A stretch of 61,142 bases of DNA, from positions 1 through 61,142 of the forward strand of contig WOYS01000081.1 of the NCBI GenBank assembly GCA_011620645.1. The letters are read 5' to 3'. The notes beneath the pieces were generated by a model. That model was given only the letters and a program-made list of their open reading frames with translations. It was not told the DNA's origin and made no database searches. Positions 26,181-34,722 of this stretch are shown here, piece after piece; positions within the stretch are counted from its first letter, which is position 1, and each line of letters opens with the position of its first letter. The translations under genes were made by a program, and so were the position numbers. Origin of the DNA: Mycobacterium sp. Lineage in GTDB: Bacteria; Actinomycetota; Actinomycetes; Mycobacteriales; Mycobacteriaceae.

Positions 26181-27113
26181 GTGCCGAACCGACGTCGACG
26201 CAAGCTCTCGACAGCCATGAGCGCAGTCGCCGCCCTGGCCGTCGCAAGTCCAGTCGCTATTGCCGCCGTTTCCGAAATGCCCTCCGCAGACGATGCGCCA
26301 CAACATCGCGAGTTCGTCCATGCCGCCATGATCACCGATCTTCCCGGTGAACTGATCTCGGCGCTGTCACAAGGACTGTCCCAGTTCGGCGTCAACATGC
26401 CGCCGATGCCGATGGGCCTGCTCGCGGGATCGCCGGCCGCCAGCCCCACGCTCATCTCCCCCGGGCTGGGCGCGTCCGGCCTGAGCACACCCGAGCTGAC
26501 GACCCCGGGTCTCACCACACCGGGCCTCACCGCACCGGGCCTCACCACACCGGGCTTGACCACACCCGGCCTGACGAGCCCCCAGCTCACCACACCGGGG
26601 CTGACCACGCCCGGCCTCACCACCCCGGAGCTGACCACATCCGGCCTGAGCATCCCGCCGGTCGATGCGGCCGGTCCGTCGCTCTCACCGGCATCGCTCT
26701 CGCCGGGATCGCTGACCGATCCCGGGCTGGCCGGTCTGACTCCGGGCCTGACCAATCCGAGCGGACTTGGTGGCACCGGACTGGGCTTCCCCGGTGAGAT
26801 CCCGATCGCCCAGCCCATCGGCCTGGATCCGATGGCGGGTACGTACCCGATCCTCGGCATGGACCCGTCCCTGGCTGCGCCGGCGGCCACCGGCGGTGGC
26901 GGCCTGCTGGGCACCATCAACAGTGCCGCCGAGCAGCTCGGAGCCGGCCAGGCGATCGATCTGCTCAAGGGAATGGTGATGCCCGCCATCATGTCCGCGG
27001 TGAAGAGTGCGGCGCCTGCTGCCGCGGCCGCTCCGGCCGCCTCAGCCGCCCTCGGTGCGGCCGAGGCTGCCACCGGGACCGCCGCGGCAGTGGCCTCCGG
27101 GGCCGGGGCCTGA
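26181..27113 (+). CDS. erp: Exported repetitive protein Erp (PirG)
   Basis: 310-aa surface virulence/envelope factor. The GTG at 26181 follows a GAGGAG site; a longer frame from 26091 lacks one. Seen: a basic N-terminus (PNRRRRKLS) and signal peptide ending about AIAAVSE, a conserved N-domain (FVHAAMITDLPGELISALSQ), ten tandem pentapeptides of PGLTT type (residues 104-153), a second Pro/Gly/Leu-rich stretch, and an Ala-rich hydrophobic C-terminus. Repeat number varies between species. Exact biochemical function is unknown. Confidence 0.94.
   Translation: MPNRRRRKLSTAMSAVAALAVASPVAIAAVSEMPSADDAPQHREFVHAAMITDLPGELISALSQGLSQFGVNMPPMPMGLLAGSPAASPTLISPGLGASGLSTPELTTPGLTTPGLTAPGLTTPGLTTPGLTSPQLTTPGLTTPGLTTPELTTSGLSIPPVDAAGPSLSPASLSPGSLTDPGLAGLTPGLTNPSGLGGTGLGFPGEIPIAQPIGLDPMAGTYPILGMDPSLAAPAATGGGGLLGTINSAAEQLGAGQAIDLLKGMVMPAIMSAVKSAAPAAAAAPAASAALGAAEAATGTAAAVASGAGA
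26490..26639 (+). repeat. Erp pentapeptide-coding tandem repeat
   Basis: Ten contiguous 15-bp units encode PELTT, PGLTT, PGLTA, PGLTT, PGLTT, PGLTS, PQLTT, PGLTT, PGLTT, PELTT. This is the species-variable part of Erp. Confidence 0.9.
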
Positions 27114-27133
27114 CCCAGCTAGTCCTGTCACCG

Positions 27134-27174
27134 AACGGCACCGCAGAAGCCAGTGTCGGCTCTGCGGTGCCGTT
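27134..27174 (+). terminator. Hairpin terminator after erp
   Basis: A long inverted repeat: AACGGCACCGCAGA-AGCC pairs with GGCT-CTGCGGTGCCGTT, about 17 bp with a one-base bulge and a 6-nt loop. It begins 20 bp after the erp stop and ends about 95 bp before the amidase start. There is no long T-run, as is common in mycobacteria. Confidence 0.7.
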
Positions 27175-27269
27175 ACAGGTTTGCCGCCCGCGGCACCCGG
27201 GCAAGACTTTGGCGCCACGCGACCGTGTCGCAACACTGGCAACAGTAAGCACATGCGTAACATCAGCTT

Positions 27270-28856
27270 GTGCCGCGTCGTCGTCCTGCGCCCTCATTGT
27301 TGCTTTCTGCGGTGCTGGGCACGGTCGCGCTGCTCCCGTGGGCCGTCAACGGATTGCCCGGTGAGAATGCGGCACCGGAAACGACGATCAACCAGCGGCC
27401 GCTCACTGCGCTCGGTGGCGGCGAGACGATCCGCGAGATCCATCAGGACACCCCGTTCTCACTGGTTGCGCTGACCGCAGACAGCCTGGAGGGCACAACC
27501 GCGCGGGTCCGTGCCAAACGGGCCGACGGCGGCTGGGGACCCTGGTATGACGCCGAGGCACTCGAAGGTGTCGGCCCCGACCAGCCCGAAACCCGCGGCA
27601 CCGAACCGGTGTTCGTCGGCCGCACCAACACCGTGCAGATCGCCGTCACCCGGGCCGCGCCCGCCCCGGTAGCGAAGCCGAAGGCCGGTCCCGGACTGGG
27701 ATACATCCCGGCCAGCGTGGAGCAACCGTTGCCGCAGAACGTCAACGCGGTCCTCATCAGCCCGCCACAGGCACCGGTCGACGTGCAGTTCCCGCCGCCC
27801 GCCGCGGCCACCGTCCCCGGCCAGGCACCACAGGTCATCACCCGCGCCCAGTGGGGCGCCAACGAGTCGATGAAGTGTGGGGATCCCATCTACGACAGGG
27901 GTATTCGCGCAGCCGTCGTGCACCACACCGCCGGCAGCAACGACTACACGCCGCAGGATTCGGCGGCCATCGTCCGGTCGATCTACGAGTATCACGCGCG
28001 CACGCTGGGCTGGTGCGATATCGCCTACAACGCCATGGTCGACCGCTACGGGCAGGTCTTCGAGGGACGTGCAGGCGGGATGAGCCGGGCCGTGCAAGGC
28101 GCGCACACCGGCGGATTCAATTCCGACACCTGGGGTGTGGCGATGCTCGGCGACTTCAACGCCGAACCACCGACACCGATCCAGCTGCGGACCGCCGGTC
28201 GGCTGCTGGGCTGGCGGCTGGGCCTGGACCATGTCGACCCCCGCGGCACCCTGACGCTGACCTCGGCGGGTGGCAGTTTTACCCTGTTTCCGCGGGGCGC
28301 CACACCCACGCTGCCCACCATCTTCACCCACCGCGATGTCGGCAACACCGACTGCCCCGGCGACGCCGCCTACGCACAGATGGACCTGCTGCGCGATATC
28401 GCCGCCCGGTTCAACCAGCCGCCCGGTCCACAGGATCTGGTTGACTCACTGCGCGGTGGCGCCATCTTCACCAAGTGGCAGGCGCTGCGCAGCGAGGCAG
28501 GCCCGCTGGGCATGCCGACCTCTCCGGAGGGTTCGGGTTTCGGGGCCACCCGGTATGTCACCTTCGACCGCGGCGCGATGTACTGGGCGCCGGAAACCGG
28601 CGCGCAACCGGTCACCGGTGCGATCTACGAAGCCTGGGGCACACTGGGATTCGAGCGCGGCGCGCTCGGGCTGCCGACCAGCGCGGAGATCCAGGAACCA
28701 CTGTGGATCACACAGAACTTCCAGCACGGCACCCTCAACTTCGACCGCGAGTCGGGTGCCGTCACCCGCGTCCTCGACGGCGTGCCGCATCAACTTCCGC
28801 CTGCCGACCACTCCCCGGTTCAGCTGGAGCGGTTCACTCCGATCAACCGGGCCTGA
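27270..28856 (+). CDS. N-acetylmuramoyl-L-alanine amidase with LGFP repeats (Rv3811-like)
   Basis: 528-aa exported peptidoglycan hydrolase. The GTG start at 27270 begins MPRRRPAPSLLLSAVLGTVALLPWAV, a signal sequence. Residues about 190-380 are an amidase_2/PGRP domain with Zn ligands in VVHHTAG and THRDVGNTDCPGD. The C-terminus carries LGFP-type repeats (GPLGMPTSPE, GALGLPTSAE) that in related proteins bind the arabinogalactan-peptidoglycan wall. It lies after erp as in Mtb, but separated by a terminator. It ends 4 bp before the convergent HAD gene. Confidence 0.9.
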   Translation: MPRRRPAPSLLLSAVLGTVALLPWAVNGLPGENAAPETTINQRPLTALGGGETIREIHQDTPFSLVALTADSLEGTTARVRAKRADGGWGPWYDAEALEGVGPDQPETRGTEPVFVGRTNTVQIAVTRAAPAPVAKPKAGPGLGYIPASVEQPLPQNVNAVLISPPQAPVDVQFPPPAAATVPGQAPQVITRAQWGANESMKCGDPIYDRGIRAAVVHHTAGSNDYTPQDSAAIVRSIYEYHARTLGWCDIAYNAMVDRYGQVFEGRAGGMSRAVQGAHTGGFNSDTWGVAMLGDFNAEPPTPIQLRTAGRLLGWRLGLDHVDPRGTLTLTSAGGSFTLFPRGATPTLPTIFTHRDVGNTDCPGDAAYAQMDLLRDIAARFNQPPGPQDLVDSLRGGAIFTKWQALRSEAGPLGMPTSPEGSGFGATRYVTFDRGAMYWAPETGAQPVTGAIYEAWGTLGFERGALGLPTSAEIQEPLWITQNFQHGTLNFDRESGAVTRVLDGVPHQLPPADHSPVQLERFTPINRA

Positions 28857-28860
28857 CCGG

Positions 28861-29673
28861 TCACATCCACCACCGTTCGAGCATCCGGGCCAGCCCGTCA
28901 TCGGTGTTGGGCGCGGTGACCTCGTCGGCCGCTGCGAGCGCATCCGGATGGGCATTGCCCATGGCCACCCCCATCCCGGCCCAGCGCAGCATCGGGATGT
29001 CGTTGGGCATGTCCCCGAAGGCGACGACATCGGAGGCTTCGATGCCCAGCGGACCGGCGATCTCGGCAATACCGGTGGCCTTGCTCAGACCCCGCGGCAA
29101 CACCTCGATCAGTCCGTTGTTGGTCGAGTAGGTCAGATCGCCCTCGACGCCGATGTGAGGGGCGAGAGCGGCAGCCAGATCGTCGCTGCGCGCACCGGCC
29201 TTGCGGATCAACAGCTTGATCGCCGGCGCGCTGAGCAGATCCTCCAGCGACACCTCGGTGTTGTCCGGATTGAGCCAGGCATGTTCGTAGCCCGGTGAGC
29301 TGACGAACTGCGGCGTCGCTGCGTCGTGCGCGCTACGGCCGATCCGTTCCACCGCCAGGCCGACACCCGGGATGACCCGCGCTGCCGTCTCGGCCAGTGC
29401 CGCCAGTGCCGCCACCGACAGCATGCGGGCCGAGACGATGCGATCGGTCTCCGGGTCGTAGATCACCGCGCCGTTGGCGCACACCGACATCGGTGCGAAT
29501 CCGAGTTGTTCGACGACCGGGCGCACCCAGCGCGGCGGCCTGCCGGTGGCCAGCACGAAGCGGGTACCGGCATCCACCGCCGCCCGGACCGCGGCAGCGG
29601 TACGCGGTGTGAGGCGCTCGTGCTCATCGAGCAGTGTGCCGTCCACGTCGGTGGCGATCAGGGTGGGCAGCAT
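28861..29673 (-). CDS. HAD-superfamily (Cof-type) phosphatase, Rv3813c-like
   Basis: 270-aa cytosolic hydrolase. Motif I is DVDGTLLDEH near the N-terminus, motif II is in VLATGRPPRW, the C2B cap is in the middle, and motif IV is FGDMPNDIPMLRWAG. The substrate is unknown; the family acts on phosphosugars and nucleotides. The ATG overlaps the acyltransferase stop by one base (TGATG), so the two are cotranscribed, and Mtb has the same order. Confidence 0.92.
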   Translation of the reverse strand: MLPTLIATDVDGTLLDEHERLTPRTAAAVRAAVDAGTRFVLATGRPPRWVRPVVEQLGFAPMSVCANGAVIYDPETDRIVSARMLSVAALAALAETAARVIPGVGLAVERIGRSAHDAATPQFVSSPGYEHAWLNPDNTEVSLEDLLSAPAIKLLIRKAGARSDDLAAALAPHIGVEGDLTYSTNNGLIEVLPRGLSKATGIAEIAGPLGIEASDVVAFGDMPNDIPMLRWAGMGVAMGNAHPDALAAADEVTAPNTDDGLARMLERWWM

Positions 29674-30443
29674 CAGCCGTCCTCACCGGGGGGCTTGACC
29701 GCACGCTTGGCCGCCTTCTCCGCTGCCTCCTCCATGTCCATCCGGTTGGCTTCGGCGAGCGTCGGCGCGCCGCCGCCCAACCGGTGCGGAACCCAGAACT
29801 CACCGGCCGGATGGGGACCATAAGACTCCTGCACCTGCTCGAGCAGGTGCTGCATCCTATGGTGCAGCAGCGCTGTCAGTTCCGCGGGCGGCAGCGTCGG
29901 GTAGATCGGTTCGCCGACGGCGATCCAGATCGGCACCTTGGGTCTGCGCATGTTGCGCGGCTGTCCCTTGGTCCAGATCCGCTGGGCGCCCCAGATGACA
30001 TGCGGAACGATCGGCACATCGGCGGCGACCGCCATCCGCGCGGCGCCGGATTTGAAGTCCTTGATCTCGAAGCTGCGGCTGATGGTCGCCTCGGGGTAGA
30101 CGCCGACCAGTTCGCCCGCCTTCAGCGCCTTGCATGCCGCGTCGAAAGAATCGGCACCACTGGCCCGGTCCACCTCGATATGGCGCATCTTGCGCATGAG
30201 CGGCCCGCCGACCTTGTGGTCGAAGACTTCTTTCTTCGCCATGAAGCGGACCTTGCGCCCGCGGCCCTGCCGGAGGGCCGGCATACCGGCGAAGGTGAAG
30301 TCGAAGTAGCTGGTGTGGTTGACCGCGATGACGGCGCCACCGGTCACCGGAAGGTTCTCCACACCGGTGACGGTGAATTTCAGCCCCTGCAGCCACCACA
30401 CCAGCCGCACGGCTTGGATGACAGTCCCGTATACCGGTTCCAC
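29673..30443 (-). CDS. 1-acyl-sn-glycerol-3-phosphate acyltransferase (PlsC family)
   Basis: 256-aa lysophosphatidate-type acyltransferase. Seen: motif NHTSYFDF (HX4D), FMAKKEVFDH, the GVYPEATIS motif that corresponds to FPEGTRS, and VPIVPHVIWG. Mtb has three consecutive paralogues here (Rv3814c-Rv3816c); this genome has only one. It is probably peripheral to the membrane in phospholipid or glycolipid synthesis. Operon with the HAD gene. Confidence 0.92.
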   Translation of the reverse strand: MEPVYGTVIQAVRLVWWLQGLKFTVTGVENLPVTGGAVIAVNHTSYFDFTFAGMPALRQGRGRKVRFMAKKEVFDHKVGGPLMRKMRHIEVDRASGADSFDAACKALKAGELVGVYPEATISRSFEIKDFKSGAARMAVAADVPIVPHVIWGAQRIWTKGQPRNMRRPKVPIWIAVGEPIYPTLPPAELTALLHHRMQHLLEQVQESYGPHPAGEFWVPHRLGGGAPTLAEANRMDMEEAAEKAAKRAVKPPGEDG

Positions 30444-30548
30444 ACCGCCAGCCTAGTTGCACCGCCGCCCGCACTTCGCCCCGGCATCCTACTGCGCCGG
30501 CCGGCGTTAAACTCATAGCCGAGCACCGAACCACCAGGAAGGTCATTC

Positions 30549-32105
30549 GTGCAGGTCACAAACGTTGGACACGCCGGTTTCCGGATCGATACGCAAGCCG
30601 GCAGCATCCTGTGCGACCCCTGGGTCAATCCGGCCTATTTCGCGTCGTGGTTCCCGTTCCCGGACAACAGCGGACTGGACTGGGATGCGCTGGGTGAATG
30701 CGACTACCTCTACGTCAGCCACCTGCACAAGGACCACTTCGACCCGGTGCTGCTGCGCGCGCATGTCAACAAGGACGCCGTCGTGTTGCTGCCCGATTAC
30801 CCGGTGCCGGATCTGCGCCGCGAGCTGGAGGCGCTGGGCTTCCACACATTCGTGGAGACCACCGACTCGGTGAAGCATCGGGTCAGTGGCCCCAAGGGCG
30901 ACCTCGACGTGATGATCATCGCGCTGCGGGCCCCTGCCGACGGCCCGATCGGCGACTCCGGCCTGGTGGTCTCGGATGGCCTGACGACTGCCTTCAACAT
31001 GAACGACGCCCGGCCGGTCAATCTCGATGTGCTGCACGCCGAGTTCGGTGACATCGACGTGCACATGCTGCAGTACTCCGGGGCGATCTGGTACCCGATG
31101 GTCTACGACATGCCCGGGCGGGCGAAGGCGGCGTTCGGCACCCAGAAGCGGCGGCGCCAGATGGATCGTTGCCGCCAGTACATCGCCCAGGTCGGTGCCA
31201 CCTGGGTGGTGCCCTCGGCCGGGCCGCCGTGCTTCCTGGACCCGGCGCTACGCGACCTCAACGACGACCGGGGTGACCCGGCGAACATCTTTCCGGACCA
31301 GATCGTGTTCCTGGACCAGATGCGCAGCCACGGTCACGAGGGCGGCCTGCTGATGATTCCGGGGTCCGTCGCGGATTTCTCCGGGGCACAGCTCAATTCG
31401 CTGAATCACCCGGTCGATGAGCCCGAGAAGATCTTCACCACCGGCAAGGCCGCCTATATCGAGGAATACGCACAGCGCCAGGCTCCGGTGCTGGCCGCCG
31501 AGAAGGCGACCTGGGCGGCGGCCGACGGTGAATCGCTGCTGGAGCCACTGCGCAGCCTGTTCGAGCCGATCATGTTGCAGTCCGATCAGATCTGTGACGG
31601 CATCGGGTATCCCGTCGAGCTGCGCCTACCGGGGAGCAGCAGCGTCGAGACCGTCGTGCTGGATTTTCCGAAACGGACTGTGCGCGAAGCAATTCCGGAT
31701 GAGAAGTTCCGGTACGGCTTCGAGATCGGCGCGGAACTGGTGCGCACGGTCGTACGCGATGACGAACCGGACTGGGTGAACACCATCTTCCTGTCCACCC
31801 GGTTCAAGGCGTGGCGGGTCGGCGGCTACAACGAGTACCTCTACACCTTCTTCAAATGCCTCACCGATGAGCGGATCACCTACGCCGACGGCTGGTTCGC
31901 CGAGGGCCACGATGACAGCACTTCCACCGTCCTGGACGGCTGGCAGATTCAGCGCCGGTGTCCGCACTTGAAGGCTGATCTGTCCAAATTCGGTGTGGTG
32001 GAAGGCTCCACGCTGACCTGCAATCTGCACGGCTGGCAGTGGAACCTGGAGAACGGCCGCTGCCTGAACGCCAAGGGCCACCAGTTGCGGACCGCACGAG
32101 CATGA
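30549..32105 (+). CDS. Metallo-beta-lactamase fold / Rieske [2Fe-2S] hybrid protein (Rv3818-like)
   Basis: 518-aa cytosolic protein from GTG 30549, preceded by AGGAAGG. Residues about 1-250 form a UlaG-like metallo-beta-lactamase domain with metal motif SHLHKDHFD (HxHxDH). The C-terminus is a Rieske domain: CPH at about residue 477 and CNLHGW about 20 residues later give the Cys-x-His and Cys-x-x-His ligands. The arrangement resembles CMP-N-acetylneuraminate hydroxylase-like enzymes, which pair the same two modules, but the substrate here is unknown. It is followed, with ATGA overlap, by a small protein gene. Confidence 0.88.
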   Translation: MQVTNVGHAGFRIDTQAGSILCDPWVNPAYFASWFPFPDNSGLDWDALGECDYLYVSHLHKDHFDPVLLRAHVNKDAVVLLPDYPVPDLRRELEALGFHTFVETTDSVKHRVSGPKGDLDVMIIALRAPADGPIGDSGLVVSDGLTTAFNMNDARPVNLDVLHAEFGDIDVHMLQYSGAIWYPMVYDMPGRAKAAFGTQKRRRQMDRCRQYIAQVGATWVVPSAGPPCFLDPALRDLNDDRGDPANIFPDQIVFLDQMRSHGHEGGLLMIPGSVADFSGAQLNSLNHPVDEPEKIFTTGKAAYIEEYAQRQAPVLAAEKATWAAADGESLLEPLRSLFEPIMLQSDQICDGIGYPVELRLPGSSSVETVVLDFPKRTVREAIPDEKFRYGFEIGAELVRTVVRDDEPDWVNTIFLSTRFKAWRVGGYNEYLYTFFKCLTDERITYADGWFAEGHDDSTSTVLDGWQIQRRCPHLKADLSKFGVVEGSTLTCNLHGWQWNLENGRCLNAKGHQLRTARA

Positions 32106-32446
32106 ACGCGACGCAGTCGGTGTCACCGGTATACGACGACGGGATGATCCAGCTGGATCGCCAGGCGATCACCTTGCGCCGCTACCACTTTCCGTCGGGT
32201 ACCGCCAAGGTGATACCACTGCGCGCGGTGCGCTCCTACCGGTCGGAACCACTGGGCTACTTCCTCCAGCGGTTCCGGATCTGGGGAAGCACCGACTGGC
32301 GTCGCTGGATGCCGCTGGACGTCTGGCGGCCCATCAAATCGACGCTGGTGATCCTCGAGGTCGCAGGTACCCAGCCGGATCCGGCATTCACTCCGTCACG
32401 GCCCAAGGAATTCCTGGCCGTACTCGACGAGTTGCTCGCCGACTAA
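32102..32446 (+). CDS. Small conserved protein coupled to the MBL-Rieske gene
   Basis: 114-aa protein starting at ATG 32102, overlapping the upstream stop by 4 nt. It is basic and aromatic-rich with no signal peptide. The sequence has alternating short strands (IQLDRQAITLRRYHFPSGTAKVIPLRAVRSYR) that suggest a PH-like or small beta-barrel fold; this is a guess. The tight coupling suggests it works with the MBL-Rieske protein, perhaps as a partner or redox accessory. Confidence 0.75.
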   Translation: MNATQSVSPVYDDGMIQLDRQAITLRRYHFPSGTAKVIPLRAVRSYRSEPLGYFLQRFRIWGSTDWRRWMPLDVWRPIKSTLVILEVAGTQPDPAFTPSRPKEFLAVLDELLAD

Positions 32447-32540
32447 ACCCTTCTCGCGCAGCACGGTCGCCTCCAGCAGGCGTTGCACACACCGCAGCGA
32501 TCGACACGCACCCGGTCGACCCGGCCACCGCCCATCGGGG

Positions 32541-33359
32541 CTACTTACCCGAAACCGTCTGCCGCAGTTCCGAAACCGCATCGGACGCGGTGTCATAGAC
32601 CCGCACGATGGCCTCGTCGCCGGGCGACAGATAGGTCGACTCGCCCAGTGCGGTGTAGCGCGTGGCGCCGATGCCGATCAGCACGTGCTCGGGGTGCCCG
32701 GAGGCCACCATCAGGGCGCCGACATCTTCCAGAGGCGTTTCCGGCGAACCCTTCTGATTGGCCAGCCGCTCGGTGATCCAATCCAGCAGCACCTCGCCGT
32801 AGTAGGAGTAGCCCAGTAGGGGGCTGTCCACCCCGTACTCGTGCTGCCGTCCATCGGCGCTGTGCAGATAGCAGACCAGCCGCAGCGTGGCGGTGGGTCC
32901 GTCCGGGGTCAAATCGTGGGCGTCGAAGAATTGGCGCGCAACACCTTTGGAGGCCGGACCCCAGTTCTTCTTGTAGCTGATCTTCGGTGCTCCCGGGCGC
33001 CGGATCGAGCAGTCGTTGAAGGCGCCGAGTGCGAACGGCACCAGAGACGTCACCGTGTCGCCCTGCCACCGCACCTCGCACGCCAGCCCGACCTCGGGTT
33101 CGATCTGCAGGTTCAGCGGCTCGTCGCTGGCCGGCAGGGCGATGCGGTCCTGCGAGAGCGGGAACTCGCCGAGGAAGGTGTCATTGCCGGGTGCATACCA
33201 CGGGAAGATACCCTTGGGCGCGGGACCTTCTCCCGCCGCTCCGCTGCGTACGTTTACGAAATCGTCTGCCTCCCCGGCCTGTTCGAGGTGGCCGGCGAAG
33301 TTACCCGCAACTCCGAAGCCGAACCAGCTGCGCAGTTCCGTTATGTCGATTTCGATCAC
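32541..33359 (-). CDS. DUF5718-like conserved protein overlapping serS
   Basis: 272-aa soluble protein from GTG 33359, whose start overlaps the serS stop as GTGA. Strongly patterned segments are [53 protein letters not shown] and [18 protein letters not shown] recall these from DUF5718 proteins, whose fold may be related to fumarylacetoacetate hydrolases because of the acidic IEPEVGL element. No function is known. The coupling to a tRNA synthetase gene is unusual. The frame extends upstream to 33608 inside serS, but that part has no homology. Confidence 0.75.
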   Translation of the reverse strand: MIEIDITELRSWFGFGVAGNFAGHLEQAGEADDFVNVRSGAAGEGPAPKGIFPWYAPGNDTFLGEFPLSQDRIALPASDEPLNLQIEPEVGLACEVRWQGDTVTSLVPFALGAFNDCSIRRPGAPKISYKKNWGPASKGVARQFFDAHDLTPDGPTATLRLVCYLHSADGRQHEYGVDSPLLGYSYYGEVLLDWITERLANQKGSPETPLEDVGALMVASGHPEHVLIGIGATRYTALGESTYLSPGDEAIVRVYDTASDAVSELRQTVSGK

Positions 33360-34609
33360 GGCGTCAGGACCTCCGTACCGACGTAGGGCACCAGGGCGGC
33401 GGGCACCCGCACACTGCCGTCGGGCTGCTGATGGTTCTCCAGGATGGCGACCAGCCAGCGGGTGGTCGCCAGGGTGCCGTTGAGTGTCGCCGCCGTCTGC
33501 GGCTTGCCGTTCTCGTCGCGATAGCGGGTGGCCAGCCGGCGCGCCTGGAACGTCGAGCAATTCGATGTCGACGTCAGCTCGCGGTAGGTGCCCTGCGTCG
33601 GGACCCACGCCTCGCAGTCGAACTTGCGCGCCGCCGAGGAGCCCAGATCTCCGGCTGCCACATCGATCACCCGGTAGGGCACCTCAATGGCCGCCAGCAT
33701 CTCGCGCTGCCAGCCCAGCAGGCGTTCATGCTCGGCGGCGGCGTCTTCGGGTTTGCAGTAGGCGAAGGCCTCGACCTTGTCGAACTGGTGCACCCGAATG
33801 ATTCCGCGGGTGTCCTTGCCGTAGCTGCCCGCCTCCCGCCGGAAGCAGGACGACCAACCCGCATAGCGCAGCGGGCCCGCGGACAGGTCGAGGATCTCGT
33901 CGCTGTGGTAACCGGCCAGCGGTACCTCCGAGGTGCCGACCAGGTACAGATCGTCGGCCTCAAGGCGGTAGATCTCGTCGGCGTGCGCGCCCAGGAATCC
34001 GGTGCCCGCCATGACTTCCGGGCGCACCAACACCGGGGGGATCATCAGGGTGAACCCATTGGCGGTCGCCAGCCGGACGGCCAGTTGCAGCAGGCCGAGC
34101 TGCAGCAGTGCCCCGTAACCGGTCAGGAAGTAGAACCGCGACCCGGACACCTTGACGCCGCGCTCCATATCGATCAGGCCGAGCGCCTCGCCGAGTTCCA
34201 GATGATCGCGCGGATTGTCGATGGCGCGGGGCTCGCCGACGGTGTCGAGCAGCGCGAAGTCCTGCTCGCCACCGGCGGGCACGCCGTCGACGATCACATT
34301 CGAGACGGCCATGTGCGCCGCGGTGAATGCGCTCTCGGCCTCGGCCTGCGCGGCTTCGGCCGCTTGGACCCCGTCGGCGAGTTCCTTGGCGCGGACCAGC
34401 AGTGCGGGCCGTTCGTCCGGCGAGGCCTTGCCGACCAGCTTGCTGGCCGCCTTCTGTTCGGCGCGCAGGGTGTCAGCGGTGGAGATGGCCGAGCGGCGGG
34501 CGGTATCCGCGGCAAGCAGGGCGTCCACGCGGCCGGGATCCTCGCCGCGGGCCCGTTGTGAGGCGCGTACTCGATCGGGATCGTCGCGCAGCAGCTTGAG
34601 GTCGATCAC
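33356..34609 (-). CDS. serS: Seryl-tRNA synthetase
   Basis: Class II aminoacyl-tRNA synthetase (417 aa; Mtb 419). Starts at GTG 34609 ([15 protein letters not shown]); the open frame runs on to 34690 without homology. Seen: the N-terminal helical arm (residues about 25-100, Ala/Glu/Arg-rich coiled coil), motif 2 in [21 protein letters not shown], the Ser-binding [15 protein letters not shown] segment, and motif 3 in [17 protein letters not shown]. Complete. Convergence and overlap only at the 3' end, with the DUF5718-like gene. Confidence 0.96.
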   Translation of the reverse strand: MIDLKLLRDDPDRVRASQRARGEDPGRVDALLAADTARRSAISTADTLRAEQKAASKLVGKASPDERPALLVRAKELADGVQAAEAAQAEAESAFTAAHMAVSNVIVDGVPAGGEQDFALLDTVGEPRAIDNPRDHLELGEALGLIDMERGVKVSGSRFYFLTGYGALLQLGLLQLAVRLATANGFTLMIPPVLVRPEVMAGTGFLGAHADEIYRLEADDLYLVGTSEVPLAGYHSDEILDLSAGPLRYAGWSSCFRREAGSYGKDTRGIIRVHQFDKVEAFAYCKPEDAAAEHERLLGWQREMLAAIEVPYRVIDVAAGDLGSSAARKFDCEAWVPTQGTYRELTSTSNCSTFQARRLATRYRDENGKPQTAATLNGTLATTRWLVAILENHQQPDGSVRVPAALVPYVGTEVLTP

Positions 34610-34722
34610 GGCGGTAACCCTACTTGCGGCCCACGCACGGTGGGTCCTCGGGCCACAGCCGCATAACATTACAACTGCATCACTTGTCACACATCATGAC
34701 ACGCCTGTCACAATGGGAGGCG

